A DNA stretch of 64,000 nt, taken from the NCBI GenBank assembly GCA_036676415.1, contig JAKFCX010000015.1, forward strand, positions 1-64,000. The letters are read 5' to 3'. Below are positions 43,054-52,726 of this stretch, one piece after another. Under the pieces are notes generated by a model. The model saw only the letters and a list, made by a program, of their open reading frames with translations, had not been told where the DNA came from and did no database searches. Position 1 is the stretch's first letter. The number at the start of each line of letters is the position of its first letter. The translations under genes were made by a program, and so were the position numbers. Source of the stretch: JAEZDC01 sp036676415. Its GTDB lineage: Bacteria > Bacteroidota > Bacteroidia > Chitinophagales > Chitinophagaceae.

Positions 43054-43809
43054 TCAAATATTCAATCCGCCACAAACACTAAGTACCTGTCCTGTAATAT
43101 ATGCACTCATATCAGAAGCCAGAAATAACGTTGAGTTAGCGATCTCTTCGCCTTTACCAAATCTTCCCAAAGGAATTTTAGTAAGGAAACTATCTGCTGC
43201 TGCACCTTCTTTTAAATAATGCGTCATATCTGTTTCCACAAAACCCGGGGCAATTGCATTGCAGCGAATATTCCGGCTGCCCAATTCATGAGCAACAGAT
43301 TTTGTAAACCCGATAATACCAGCTTTTGATGCTGCGTAGCTACTTTGTCCGGCATTACCTCTCATCCCAATGATCGAACTCATGTTGATGATGCTGCCGC
43401 TTTTTGCTTTCATCATCGGCCTGATCACCTGCTTCGTCATATTGAAAACACTCTTCAGGTTTGTTTCCATTACATCATCCCATTGCTCTGCAGTCATTCG
43501 CAACAACAAATTGTCTTTGCTGATCCCTGCATTGTTCACACACACATCAATTTTCCCAAATTCCTTCAACACATCATTTACAAAAGACTCACACTCTTCA
43601 AACTTGCCTGCATTACTACGATATGCTTTTGCTTTTCTTCCAAGACCAGTGATCTTTTCTTCAACTGCTTTTGCTTTATCTGCACTGCCTTCACTTACAT
43701 AAGTAAAGGCAATATCGGCTCCATGTTCTGCAAGCTTTATTGCGATAGCCTCACCAATTCCTCTTGCTGCACCGGTAACTATACAAACTTTTCCTTCGAG
43801 TAATTTCAT
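43054..43809 (-). CDS. fabG: 3-oxoacyl-ACP reductase
   Basis: 251 residues, short-chain dehydrogenase. It reduces 3-oxoacyl-ACP with NADPH in fatty-acid synthesis. Cofactor motif VTGAARGIGEAIA (residues 10-22), NNAGIS (about 92), catalytic serine in INMSSIIGMRGN, YxxxK in SSYAASKAG (about residue 157) and the carboxy-terminal GGLNI. A promoter element TACATTTG lies 19 bases upstream, and a dispersed repeat copy is just beyond it. No other fab gene is adjacent, so a general SDR role cannot be fully excluded. Confidence 0.9.
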   Translation of the reverse strand: MKLLEGKVCIVTGAARGIGEAIAIKLAEHGADIAFTYVSEGSADKAKAVEEKITGLGRKAKAYRSNAGKFEECESFVNDVLKEFGKIDVCVNNAGISKDNLLLRMTAEQWDDVMETNLKSVFNMTKQVIRPMMKAKSGSIINMSSIIGMRGNAGQSSYAASKAGIIGFTKSVAHELGSRNIRCNAIAPGFVETDMTHYLKEGAAADSFLTKIPLGRFGKGEEIANSTLFLASDMSAYITGQVLSVCGGLNI

Positions 43810-43828
43810 GTCATTATTTTGAAGTGGA

Positions 43829-43836
43829 CAAATGTA
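43829..43836 (-). promoter_or_regulatory. Candidate -7 element for fabG
   Basis: TACATTTG on the minus strand, exact TAnnTTTG, 19 bases before the ATG; its -33 zone falls in the repeat at 43853-43870. Confidence 0.45.
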
Positions 43837-43852
43837 ATACTATTGAACTTTT

Positions 43853-43870
43853 GTTGCGTCGCACCCTTGT
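43853..43870 (+). repeat. Dispersed intergenic repeat, copy 7
   Basis: GTTGCGTCGCACCCTTGT, one mismatch to the type A arm over 18 bases, between the GH3-family gene and fabG. Confidence 0.7.
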
Positions 43871-43893
43871 GCTGCAGCATGTATCGCAGCAGG

Positions 43894-45402
43894 TTAACGA
43901 ATAAACGATAGAATTTCATCTATATACGTTCTGTCGTTACTCAACCTCGGCACTTTGTGCTGGCCACCCAGTTTACCTTTACTTTTCAGCCAGGCATTGA
44001 ATATTCCTTTGGGCACAGCATGCACAACAGGCATTCTTAAGGCAATATCTTTTGCACGTTTGGCCTCGTAATCGCCGTTTACAGATTTCAATGCATCATC
44101 CAGTTCATAAGTGAACCTGCTGATATCATCAGGAGCTTTCTCAAACTCTATCAACCATTCATGTGCACCATTACTTTCATCACTGAAATAAACAGGTGCT
44201 GCAGAATAATCATTTACCACGGCCCCGGTTTTCAAACAGGCAATTGAAATGGCTTTATCAGAATTATCAACGATCAGTTCTTCACCAAATGCATTGATAA
44301 AATGTTTCAGCCTTCCACTCACCTTCACTTTATAAGGATCAAGAGAGGTGAATTGAATGGTATCTCCAACAAGATATCTCCATAAACCGCCATTGGTACT
44401 GATAACAACAGCATAATTTTTTCCGATCTCTACCTCTTTTAATCCTATCGTTTGCGGATCATCCTTTCCATATTCTTCTGTTGGCATAAATTCATAGAAC
44501 ACCCCATTCTCCAACAGTAACAACATACCATCATCGCCAGGTTTACTTTGTGCAGCAAAAAATCCTTCACTGGCATTATACATTTCCAGGTAGTTCACAC
44601 CATCACCCAATAATTTTTTAAACTGCTCTTTGTAAGGCGTAAAAGAAACACCACCATGTAAATACAGTTCAAGAGTAGGCCACACTTCTTTGATTGTTGA
44701 CTTGCCTGTTATCTCTAAAATACGTTTTAGTAAAACCAATGTCCATGTAGGAACACCACTGATAGAAGTAACCACTTCGTTTATGGTTGACTGAGCCAGT
44801 TTTTCGATCTTCACTTCCCAATCATCCAATAAAGCAATAGAAAGTTCAGGTGTTCGTATCCATTCTGCCCAGAAAGGAGAATTCTGTAACAAAACCGCAC
44901 TGAGGTCTCCAAACTGTATCTCTTCGTTTACTTTATGTATCTGGTGACTGCCACCGATCACAAGACCTTTTCCTGTAAGTAAATCACTATCGGGATTGTA
45001 ATTGTAATACATTGACAGCACATCTTTCGAACCCTGGTAATGACAGTCCTGCAGGCTTTCATCAGTAATAGGAATGAATTTCGATTTGCTGCTGGTAGTG
45101 CCACTGCTTTTTGCAAACCAGTAAACAGGTGTATTCCAAAGCAGGTTCTGTTCTCCATCCATTAATCTTTCGATGTATGGCTGGAGGTCTTCATAATCAT
45201 GAATTGGAACAGCTTTTTTGAAGTCACTGATGCGAAACACATCTGTCATTCCATATTTACGGCCAATTTCCGTGTATTGTCCATGTGTAATGAGGTCTTG
45301 CAGCACTTCTCGTTGGGTACGAATTGGATCTTCCAGCCAATGTTCAATTGCACTGTATCTCCAACGAGCTAATCTTGATATGGCTGGACTAAGAAATTTC
45401 AT
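43894..45402 (-). CDS. GH3 auxin-responsive promoter family acyl-adenylase homologue
   Basis: 502 residues. Members of this family (plant GH3 and bacterial relatives) adenylate a carboxylate and conjugate it to an amine. Visible features: KSSGTTSSKSKFIPITDE (adenylate-forming P-loop, about residue 95), YNASEGFFAAQ (about 285), and GGLWRYLVGDTIQFT followed by VKVSGRLKHFINAFGEELI (about 340-375). It is a standard gene in Bacteroidota with no known substrate. It starts at ATG 45402; upstream on the same strand is lptB, 54 bases away. Confidence 0.92.
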   Translation of the reverse strand: MKFLSPAISRLARWRYSAIEHWLEDPIRTQREVLQDLITHGQYTEIGRKYGMTDVFRISDFKKAVPIHDYEDLQPYIERLMDGEQNLLWNTPVYWFAKSSGTTSSKSKFIPITDESLQDCHYQGSKDVLSMYYNYNPDSDLLTGKGLVIGGSHQIHKVNEEIQFGDLSAVLLQNSPFWAEWIRTPELSIALLDDWEVKIEKLAQSTINEVVTSISGVPTWTLVLLKRILEITGKSTIKEVWPTLELYLHGGVSFTPYKEQFKKLLGDGVNYLEMYNASEGFFAAQSKPGDDGMLLLLENGVFYEFMPTEEYGKDDPQTIGLKEVEIGKNYAVVISTNGGLWRYLVGDTIQFTSLDPYKVKVSGRLKHFINAFGEELIVDNSDKAISIACLKTGAVVNDYSAAPVYFSDESNGAHEWLIEFEKAPDDISRFTYELDDALKSVNGDYEAKRAKDIALRMPVVHAVPKGIFNAWLKSKGKLGGQHKVPRLSNDRTYIDEILSFIR

Positions 45403-45456
45403 GTGCCGATGGCGGCAAAATAAAGAATAACTGGGGAACTTTCTAATGAAGTTTGG

Positions 45457-46533
45457 TTATGCTCTAACAGATTGTAAAAGAAAGTGAGATTTTATTTGGT
45501 GAAGGGCAGACCTCACTTCATCCAGGTTGCCTTTAATGTTTTCTACTAGAATTTTTAATTCCAAATCATGAGCTTTGTCTGCGTACTCATGTAAATATTG
45601 CTGTGTTTCTTCAATATGCTTCCAGAATTCTCTCCAATAGGTATCTTCATTGATATCTTCGTCACGAAATCTGCCTCTTTCCCTCTCTTTAAATGCCACT
45701 TCAAACTGGTCAACAAATTGAAGTGCTCTTTCAACTGCGGAAGCGGATTTTTCTTTTGAATATTTTTGGCTCTCACCTCTACCCATGTCCAATATCCAAT
45801 CTTTTCGCTTCAACTCAAAATTAGTTCCCAGATATAATCTTCTTACCTGTTCGTTTTCTGCAAGTTCTTCTGCTGTGCCATGGATGAATATTTTTCCCCC
45901 GATCAACAGGTAGGCCCTGTCGCAAATAGATAAGGTTTCGTTTACGTTATGATCTGTAATGAGAATTCCAATATTCCTGTATTTCAGTTTAGCAACCACA
46001 CTCTGAATATCTTCAACTGCAATGGGATCGACACCTGCAAAAGGTTCGTCTAGTAAAATAAATTTCGGGTCAACGGCCAGGGCTCTTGCTATCTCGGTTC
46101 TTCTTCGTTCTCCACCACTTAAACTATCACCATTATTCTTTCTAACATGGTGCAGATTAAATTCATCTAACAAAGCTTCGAGTTTACTGTGCCGTTCCTT
46201 CTTTGTAAGCCTGGTCATCTCCAGCACAGCAAGAATATTATCCTCTACCGTAAGTTTTCTAAACACGCTGGCTTCCTGTGGTAAATAGCCGATACCCATC
46301 TGTGCTCTTTTATACATGGGTAGTTTGGTAATGTTGATGTCGTTTAGAAAGACATCACCCTCATCTGGTCTTATCAATCCCACAACCATGTAAAAAGTTG
46401 TGGTTTTACCAGCACCATTTGGTCCAAGTAAACCAACGATCTCGCCTTGTTTTACTTCTACAGAAACCTGGTCAACTACAGTACGACTGCTATATCTTTT
46501 AATTAAACTCCTGGTATGTATCGTTAAATTCAA
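45457..46533 (-). CDS. lptB: LPS export ABC transporter ATP-binding protein with C-terminal extension
   Basis: About 358 residues. The ATPase core is complete in the first ~245: Walker A GLLGPNGAGKTTTFYM, Q-loop LPQEASVF, signature SLSGGERRRTEIARAL, Walker B KFILLDEPFAGVDP and the H-switch ITDHNVNET. The GPNGAGKTTTFYMxxG and GIGYLPQEASVFRKL wording is that of LptB, which powers lipopolysaccharide extraction by LptFG. A ~110-residue acidic/basic helical tail follows (ALQFVDQFEVAFKERERGRF and later), absent from E. coli LptB. The start is uncertain: no in-frame ATG exists; TTG 46533 behind GAAAG is preferred, TTG 46551 is possible. Confidence 0.88.
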   Translation of the reverse strand: MNLTIHTRSLIKRYSSRTVVDQVSVEVKQGEIVGLLGPNGAGKTTTFYMVVGLIRPDEGDVFLNDINITKLPMYKRAQMGIGYLPQEASVFRKLTVEDNILAVLEMTRLTKKERHSKLEALLDEFNLHHVRKNNGDSLSGGERRRTEIARALAVDPKFILLDEPFAGVDPIAVEDIQSVVAKLKYRNIGILITDHNVNETLSICDRAYLLIGGKIFIHGTAEELAENEQVRRLYLGTNFELKRKDWILDMGRGESQKYSKEKSASAVERALQFVDQFEVAFKERERGRFRDEDINEDTYWREFWKHIEETQQYLHEYADKAHDLELKILVENIKGNLDEVRSALHQIKSHFLLQSVRA

Positions 46534-46661
46534 AATATGAGCTTTCAGCAAAAATATACATACTGAACATACCTGTTAGTGTTATATCTATTCTTAACAA
46601 AAGAGTTTGGCAGTATATTGCAGCGGTTTTTGACCGAACAAGCAATCAGACACGTCGAACA

Positions 46662-47615
46662 ATGAAAGTTACCGATCACATCTCCCAGGCAAAAGATACA
46701 CTCTTATCTTTCGAGGTTTTACCGCCTTTAAAAGGCAAGACCATCAATTCACTATATGATCATCTTGATCCCTTAATGGAATTCAAACCGGCATGGATCA
46801 ATGTTACTTACCATAGAAGCGAGACCATGTTTAAAAAAAGAGCCGATGGTTCTTTTGAAAAAGTGGAAGTAAGAAAACGTCCTGGAACCGTTGGTATTTG
46901 TGCTGCAATAATGAACCACTACGAGATTGATGCCGTACCGCATTTTATTTGTGGCGGCTTCAACAAAAGAGAAACTGAAGATGCGTTGATCGATCTGAAC
47001 TTCCTGGGAATCGATAATGTACTTGTATTGAGGGGTGATGCTGCTAAGAACGAAACTTTTTTTGAACCGGAACCGGGTGGTCATAAATATGCACTAGATC
47101 TATTAAAGCAGGTACAAAACCTGAACAGTGGTTTATATATAGATGATGATATAAGAGATGGTGGCAAGACAGAGTTTTGTATTGGTGTTGCAGGGTATCC
47201 GGAAAAGCATTTTGAAGCTCCGAATATGGAGTCTGACATGATGCACCTGAAAGAAAAAATTGAAGCCGGTGGTTGTTATATCATGACGCAAATGTTTTTT
47301 GATAACAGCAAATTCTTCCGTTTTGTAGATGATTGTCGTGCTGCAGGTATTACCGTACCAATTATTCCTGGATTGAAACCGATCACCACCAAAAAACAAT
47401 TATCTGTGCTTCCAAGAATATTTCATGTTGATATTCCAACAGAACTATCTAATGAAATATTATCCTGCAAAACAGATGCAGATGTTGAAGTAGTTGGTAC
47501 AAAATGGCTGCTGCAACAATCAAAAGAACTGAAAGCTGCAGGTGTTCCTGTGTTACATTATTATACTTTAGGTAAGCCAAAAGTTATCTGGAATGTGGTA
47601 AAAGAGTTGGTGTGA
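46662..47615 (+). CDS. metF: Methylenetetrahydrofolate reductase
   Basis: 317 residues, FAD TIM barrel reducing 5,10-methylene-THF to 5-methyl-THF for methionine synthesis. Motifs: LLSFEVLPPLKGK with the catalytic glutamate, INVTYHRSE, PHFICGGFNKRETEDALIDL (read as one 20-residue segment), VLVLRGDA, CIGVAGYPEKH, YIMTQMFFDNSKFFRFVDDC (20) and PIIPGLKPITT. It is divergent from lptB and converges on the SurA-like gene with no obvious terminator between. Confidence 0.95.
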   Translation: MKVTDHISQAKDTLLSFEVLPPLKGKTINSLYDHLDPLMEFKPAWINVTYHRSETMFKKRADGSFEKVEVRKRPGTVGICAAIMNHYEIDAVPHFICGGFNKRETEDALIDLNFLGIDNVLVLRGDAAKNETFFEPEPGGHKYALDLLKQVQNLNSGLYIDDDIRDGGKTEFCIGVAGYPEKHFEAPNMESDMMHLKEKIEAGGCYIMTQMFFDNSKFFRFVDDCRAAGITVPIIPGLKPITTKKQLSVLPRIFHVDIPTELSNEILSCKTDADVEVVGTKWLLQQSKELKAAGVPVLHYYTLGKPKVIWNVVKELV

Positions 47616-47682
47616 TATAATTCCTCAGTAACAATGCAAAAATCAAACCCTACTCACCTTAAGTTTCGGATTTTCTTTTTGA

Positions 47683-49596
47683 TTACTTAATGCTTTTAAA
47701 CACAGCCTCATTCACCTTTACCGGATACTTTTTCCTTAAACCTGCTAACCATTGTTGTTCTAAAACAGCCTGGTAATCGTTTATTACAAGACCTCTTGCT
47801 TCTTCAAAGCTTCTTTGACCAGGTTCGTTAAATACTTTGATGATATAAGCAAATGTATAACTGCCATCATTATTTTTTACTGGTGCTGTGGTAAGACCAT
47901 CAGTAAAATTTGTTCTGTCAACTACAGGTATTTGTCCCAATTCATAACGATTACTATCAGCCATAACCTTATTGCCATAACCCTCAGCAATGAGTTTCCA
48001 GTTTCCAACATTGTATTCCAACTTCTGCTGAAATTCTTTTAACGTGTTTTCATCTATTGATGTAAAAATCACAGCATTGGCACTTGCTTCCCATTTATAT
48101 TTTGCTTTGTTCCGCTCATATTCCTGCTTTAAACCTTGCTCATCTGTAGTTGACTTAGTCCAAACTTCCTTGTCCATAATACCAAACAACAAATTAGCTT
48201 CATTAAACTCTTTTAACTGGCTTTTGAAGTCTGCGTTATAATCTTCCAGGTGATTCTGGTAATATTCTGTTGCTGCAGCTTTTTTATATTCACCCAATAC
48301 TTCGGGATAAGACATTGTTTGATACTTCGGAAAAGCCTTCACTGCACGATTATACTTTGCAAAATCACTCGCAGTTAGTTTTTGTTTAGAAAAAGTAAAT
48401 AGCACTGTAGCATCAGTCACCTTTTTAAATCCTTTTGTATTTCCACCATTGAAAAAACTATCAGTATATGACCAAAGTTCTTTTTCCTCGAAAGAAGCAG
48501 GCTTGTAATTTATCAGTTTCATCCATTTATTTACCAGCAGCTTTCTTGCCTGGTTAAGCCTGTCGTCTTTTTCTACTTTCTCTCTTAATGCAGCTGCAAT
48601 CATTGGATCTTCCAAATCTTTCGACACTGGAATGATCTGCAATAGTTTCACCAGGTGAAACCCATACCCGGTTTCTATAACATATGAAACTGCTCCATTC
48701 TCTTTTAGTTCAAAAACTGCAGTTTCAAAGGCCGGACTAAATTCTCCGATGCCAAACTCCTGCATCTCACCATGATTCTCTGCAGTAGTAACATCATTAG
48801 AAAATTGGTGCACCAGGTCATGCCATGATTCGGGATTATTAATAACAATTTTGCGAACAGAATCTGCTTTAGCTTTTATCAAAGCCTTATCGCTAACTGA
48901 TGATCCCGGAGGAACTGCAAATAATATCTGTGCTGCTTTTCTTCTTCCCATTGCAGGCCTTTCAGCTGCATTATAAAAAATGTGATAGCCACTGGCTGAA
49001 CGTACAGGTGAAGAAAAATCGCCTTTCTTTAAATTATAAATAGCATTTTCAAATGTATATGGAAGAGTAAACACCGTTACATATCCAAGATCAATTGATG
49101 ATGGATCTGTGTGTTGCTTTGCCACTTCATTGAACGATTTTCCGGATCGCAGATCAAAATATGCTTTCTGAATTTTTTCATAAGCAGAGGCGGTATCAGT
49201 TTGATTTGGGAACTCAACAAATATTTGCTGAAGTTTAATATCCTTCTGGCTCCTGTTAAAAGCTTCTTTTACCAATTCTTTGATGTTCGCTTCATCATTA
49301 ATGAAATTTTGAGCCAATTGCTTCCTGAAGTTCTCGGTTTCGTATTGGTAGTTGGGATCACTTTGCAGGTTTGCATCTGATGCTGCCTGTACTTTCAATT
49401 TGAAGTTGATATACAGATCAAGATATTCTCTTAAAGCTTTTTGCTTATCCTTTTCCAGGCTCGGGTTTTTATTGAAAGCTTTTAGAAATTCTTCTTTGGT
49501 CACAGCTTTCTTTCCGTAGGTGAAAAGAACCTGGCTGTTTGCAATGTTTACTATAGCAATTAATGCCACAACAAGCGATGCAAGTTGCTTATACAT
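47683..49596 (-). CDS. SurA-like peptidylprolyl isomerase
   Basis: 637 residues from ATG 49596; the frame extends to 49701 but overlaps the upstream gene and the chosen start gives a signal peptide (residues 1-21, ending ANS-Q). Two parvulin/rotamase domains are visible at about residues 105-225 (IKLQQIFVEFPN ... VRSASGYHIFYN) and 230-340 (KAAQILFAVPPG ... VIETGYGFHLVKLL). It likely catalyses proline isomerisation during outer-membrane protein folding. The start codon overlaps the tail of the thioredoxin-fold gene region by 13 bases of spacing, so both are one operon. Confidence 0.88.
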   Translation of the reverse strand: MYKQLASLVVALIAIVNIANSQVLFTYGKKAVTKEEFLKAFNKNPSLEKDKQKALREYLDLYINFKLKVQAASDANLQSDPNYQYETENFRKQLAQNFINDEANIKELVKEAFNRSQKDIKLQQIFVEFPNQTDTASAYEKIQKAYFDLRSGKSFNEVAKQHTDPSSIDLGYVTVFTLPYTFENAIYNLKKGDFSSPVRSASGYHIFYNAAERPAMGRRKAAQILFAVPPGSSVSDKALIKAKADSVRKIVINNPESWHDLVHQFSNDVTTAENHGEMQEFGIGEFSPAFETAVFELKENGAVSYVIETGYGFHLVKLLQIIPVSKDLEDPMIAAALREKVEKDDRLNQARKLLVNKWMKLINYKPASFEEKELWSYTDSFFNGGNTKGFKKVTDATVLFTFSKQKLTASDFAKYNRAVKAFPKYQTMSYPEVLGEYKKAAATEYYQNHLEDYNADFKSQLKEFNEANLLFGIMDKEVWTKSTTDEQGLKQEYERNKAKYKWEASANAVIFTSIDENTLKEFQQKLEYNVGNWKLIAEGYGNKVMADSNRYELGQIPVVDRTNFTDGLTTAPVKNNDGSYTFAYIIKVFNEPGQRSFEEARGLVINDYQAVLEQQWLAGLRKKYPVKVNEAVFKSIK

Positions 49597-49609
49597 ATTG
49601 GGAGTGAAT

Positions 49610-51076
49610 TTATTTTTTAGCTTTCGTTTTTTGTTTTGCCGTGAGCACTTCATCGAAACCATACACATCAAGGTTTTTTGCGATGATCCTTTTCTGCTCA
49701 TCTAACAAATATAAAGTAGGTGTCTTATAAACATCGTACAACTGCCTGAAGTTTGGCTGACCTGTTGCAGTTTCTGCATCACGCTGTGCTTTTGTCTGGT
49801 ACACATGTGTCCAGTGCTCCAGTTTATTCTTTGCAATGAATTCGTCCCATGCTTTCAAAGTATTCTCATCAACATTCACTGCATATATCTTCACGCCCAT
49901 GGCTTTCCATTTAGCCTGGTAAATAGAATCAACTTTGGGTACTGTTTCTTTACAATGACCACAATTAGGATCCCAAAAAATTACAAACGTGTAAGGTGAT
50001 TGAATGTTATGCATCGGAGTAGGCTTTCCGGCAGCATTCACCAAATTTAGCAAAGGTGCTGGTTCTCCAATTTGGTTGGCAATCAGGCTCCATCCACGTT
50101 TGAAGATGGTTTCTTTATCTTTTTGGCTGAGTATTGTTGTATCGCCTTTCAGGTAATGATTTTCGAAGAGGTATACAAAAACTTTATCCTGGCCCATGAT
50201 CTCAGGATTAATATACTTGTTGGTGAACTTGGCCAGCAAAAACCGGTACATCTCTTTAGCTTCTCTCGAATACAACAGCATGTACTTCACTTCTTTGATA
50301 ATACTGTCTGCATCAGGAGCAACATAGTATTTAAAATACTCTTCCAGCTTAGGCTCGAAGAAAGGAGTACGAACCAGCCTGTCATCTGCAAAATCAACAT
50401 CATCCCAATAATGTTCCTGTATAAATCGATATGGATAAGCAGAATCTTTGGTTCCATCGGCTTTTGTCGGTAATTCACTTGGAACCTCCGGCCTTTTCAT
50501 TGTATTGAAGAATGAAGCCAGCATTGATTCAGGATATGTGCTTACAATATTCTCCCTGTAATCCTGCAATGCTTTATTAGCGGCAATCATCTGCTGTTGA
50601 ATGTCGGTTGAATCTTGCTTTGTTTTTGCTAAAGAAAATTGTTGTTGCAAGGCATTCAATTTTGGACCAATGGACTCAAGAAACTTTGCATATTCCTGGT
50701 ATAGCGTATTCTCTTTTGACCCGGTGATCGTTGGCTTTTCTGGCCTGCTTGTGTCTGCTACAATACTGAATTCCTGGTCTTCTTCCATCAACAAGTCGAA
50801 CAACCGCATTTTTCTTTCGGTAACTATCAGGTAAATACCACCATGCAATTTATTGTTGCCTTTAAAAACACCTTCGCTTTTATCGTTCAATTTCACAGAA
50901 TCAGCCACCTGGAAACGATCTTTTCCATAATAATTATACAGGTACACCCAGCTGTTCTTTATTGGCGTGAGTTTTATATTGATGGAATACCCCTTAGCAG
51001 GTTTATTATTGTTTTGTTGCTGAGCCGAAGCAACTACGGTAAAGCAAAAGCAAGCCAAAAGTAAAACTGCCCTCAT
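49610..51076 (-). CDS. DUF4369/DUF5106 protein with C-terminal thioredoxin fold (TlpA-like)
   Basis: 488 residues with signal peptide (1-19, ending ASA-Q). Residues ~30-140 look like DUF4369, ~150-330 like DUF5106, and ~350-480 are a thioredoxin-like domain with FVIFWDPNCGHCKETVPKVD (CGHC active site, about residue 378) and cis-proline in YKTPTLYLLDE. Such periplasmic proteins are abundant in Bacteroidota and are thought to reduce or shuffle disulfides. Its neighbour is a periplasmic folding factor, which fits a protein-quality role. Confidence 0.88.
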   Translation of the reverse strand: MRAVLLLACFCFTVVASAQQQNNNKPAKGYSINIKLTPIKNSWVYLYNYYGKDRFQVADSVKLNDKSEGVFKGNNKLHGGIYLIVTERKMRLFDLLMEEDQEFSIVADTSRPEKPTITGSKENTLYQEYAKFLESIGPKLNALQQQFSLAKTKQDSTDIQQQMIAANKALQDYRENIVSTYPESMLASFFNTMKRPEVPSELPTKADGTKDSAYPYRFIQEHYWDDVDFADDRLVRTPFFEPKLEEYFKYYVAPDADSIIKEVKYMLLYSREAKEMYRFLLAKFTNKYINPEIMGQDKVFVYLFENHYLKGDTTILSQKDKETIFKRGWSLIANQIGEPAPLLNLVNAAGKPTPMHNIQSPYTFVIFWDPNCGHCKETVPKVDSIYQAKWKAMGVKIYAVNVDENTLKAWDEFIAKNKLEHWTHVYQTKAQRDAETATGQPNFRQLYDVYKTPTLYLLDEQKRIIAKNLDVYGFDEVLTAKQKTKAKK

Positions 51077-51211
51077 GTGAAATTTTTATGAAGCGTAAAT
51101 TTATCTAAAATGAACCGGAGGATTGTTAACCATCTGTCAATTAATGGTATTTAACTCATCATGCCGGCTGAATTTCATCTAAATGCCATGATGTTGAAAA
51201 AAGTTCGGAAC

Positions 51212-51231
51212 GTACAAGTGAGTGACACAAC
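51212..51231 (-). repeat. Dispersed intergenic repeat, type B arm, copy 8
   Basis: GTACAAGTGAGTGACACAAC, exact type B arm, between divergent genes. It is followed by AGACGATGCCATGAAA, shared in reverse with copy 3 at 14427. Confidence 0.75.
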
Positions 51232-51292
51232 AGACGATGCCATGAAAAAATTAAGCTGGCTGCATACCTAAAACTACAAATTTCAAATCCAA

Positions 51293-51300
51293 TACATTTG
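51293..51300 (+). promoter_or_regulatory. Candidate -7 element for rlmD
   Basis: TACATTTG, exact TAnnTTTG, ending four bases before the GTG start at 51305; the transcript would be leaderless or nearly so. Confidence 0.45.
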
Positions 51301-51304
51301 CACC

Positions 51305-52714
51305 GTGAAAAGAAGAAAAAAGCCTGAAATCCTTGAGAACGTACTGGTCGAAGATTATGCTGCAGAAGGGAAATCGCTCGCAAGAGTTGATGGCAAAGTG
51401 ATATTTATTGAAAGTGTGGTGCCGGGTGATGTAGTTGATGTGCAGCTTTTCAAAAACAAAAAAGACTGGGCTGAGGGATTTCCATTACGTTTTATTAGTT
51501 ATTCTAAAGATCGTGTTAACCCGTTTTGTGCTCATTTTGGAGTTTGTGGTGGATGCCAATGGCAAATGCTGCCTTACGAAAAACAACTTACCTACAAACA
51601 AAAACAGGTTGAAGAAGCTTTAAGAAGAATTGGCAAGGTGCAGATACCTGAGATGTTACCCATTATAGGTGCTGAACAAACAAGACAGTACCGCAACAAA
51701 ATGGAGTACACTTTTGCCAATAAAAAATATCTGCCGATTGAAGAACTGAAAGCTGGCGAATCAAATATTAAAGATGTGGCAGGCTTTCATGCCAAAGGTG
51801 TTTTTGATAAAGTGGTGGAGATACATGTCTGCTATTTGCAGGATGAACCTACCAACCAGATACGAAATGCATTAAGAGATTTCTCCGTTGAGAATAAATT
51901 CTCATTTTACGACATCAGGACTCACGAAGGCTGGCTTCGGAATATGCAGGTTCGCCTGGCTACAACAGGTGAGCTGATGGTGAACGTTGTTTTGGGTTAT
52001 GAAGACAAGCCTAACAGGAAATTAATGCTTGACTATTTACTACAACAGTTTCCACAGATCACCACATTGCTGTACACCATCAATACAAAATGGAATGATA
52101 GTATGTATGACCTGAAGCCGGAAGTATATTTCGGCAAAGGTTATATTATTGAAAAGCTGGAAGATTTTGAATTCAAGATCAGTCCAAAATCTTTCTTCCA
52201 AACGAATAGCAGGCAGGGCGAAAAACTTTACCAGGTTACAAGAGAATTTGCTGAGCTGAAAGGAACGGAAACTGTGTATGATCTTTACTGTGGAACAGGC
52301 AGCATCGGCATATTTGTAAGTAAGCAGGCAGGAAAAATTATAGGTGTGGAGACAGTATCAGAAGCTGTTGCTGATGCAAAAGAAAATGCTGCGCTGAATA
52401 AAATTGCTGATGCAGATTTTTTTGCAGGTGATGTAATTGATATTTGTAATGATGCATTCTTTGATACACATGGAAGACCAGATGTGATCATCACCGATCC
52501 ACCAAGAGCAGGCATGCATGAAAAGCTGGTGAAGAAATTGCTGGATATGGAAGCACCGTTGATAGTGTATGTGAGCTGCAACCCTGCAACACAGGCAAGA
52601 GATCTTGCTTTACTGGATGAAAAATACACTGTAGAAAAGATTCAGCCGGTAGATATGTTTCCACATACACATCATATAGAAAATGTTGTACAGTTAAAAT
52701 TGAGGAAGGCTTAA
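51305..52714 (+). CDS. rlmD: 23S rRNA (uracil-5)-methyltransferase, RlmD-type
   Basis: 469 residues with a GTG start; no better ATG is upstream. An N-terminal TRAM domain (about 10-70) is followed by the iron-sulfur cysteines in FCAHFGVCGGCQW, and the SAM-dependent domain: KISPKSFFQTNSRQGEKLY, YDLYCGTGSIGIFVS, IITDPPRAGMHEKLV and the catalytic cysteine in YVSCNPATQARDLALL (about residue 420). It methylates a uridine of 23S rRNA (RlmD/RlmCD group; which site is unknown here). It heads a run of five co-directional genes. Confidence 0.94.
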   Translation: MKRRKKPEILENVLVEDYAAEGKSLARVDGKVIFIESVVPGDVVDVQLFKNKKDWAEGFPLRFISYSKDRVNPFCAHFGVCGGCQWQMLPYEKQLTYKQKQVEEALRRIGKVQIPEMLPIIGAEQTRQYRNKMEYTFANKKYLPIEELKAGESNIKDVAGFHAKGVFDKVVEIHVCYLQDEPTNQIRNALRDFSVENKFSFYDIRTHEGWLRNMQVRLATTGELMVNVVLGYEDKPNRKLMLDYLLQQFPQITTLLYTINTKWNDSMYDLKPEVYFGKGYIIEKLEDFEFKISPKSFFQTNSRQGEKLYQVTREFAELKGTETVYDLYCGTGSIGIFVSKQAGKIIGVETVSEAVADAKENAALNKIADADFFAGDVIDICNDAFFDTHGRPDVIITDPPRAGMHEKLVKKLLDMEAPLIVYVSCNPATQARDLALLDEKYTVEKIQPVDMFPHTHHIENVVQLKLRKA

Positions 52715-52726
52715 CTTCATTAAACA

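Noticed and set aside
45555..45776. Separate small gene in the 3' part of lptB
   Set aside because: The lptB frame runs through without a stop and the alternative frame has no recognisable features.
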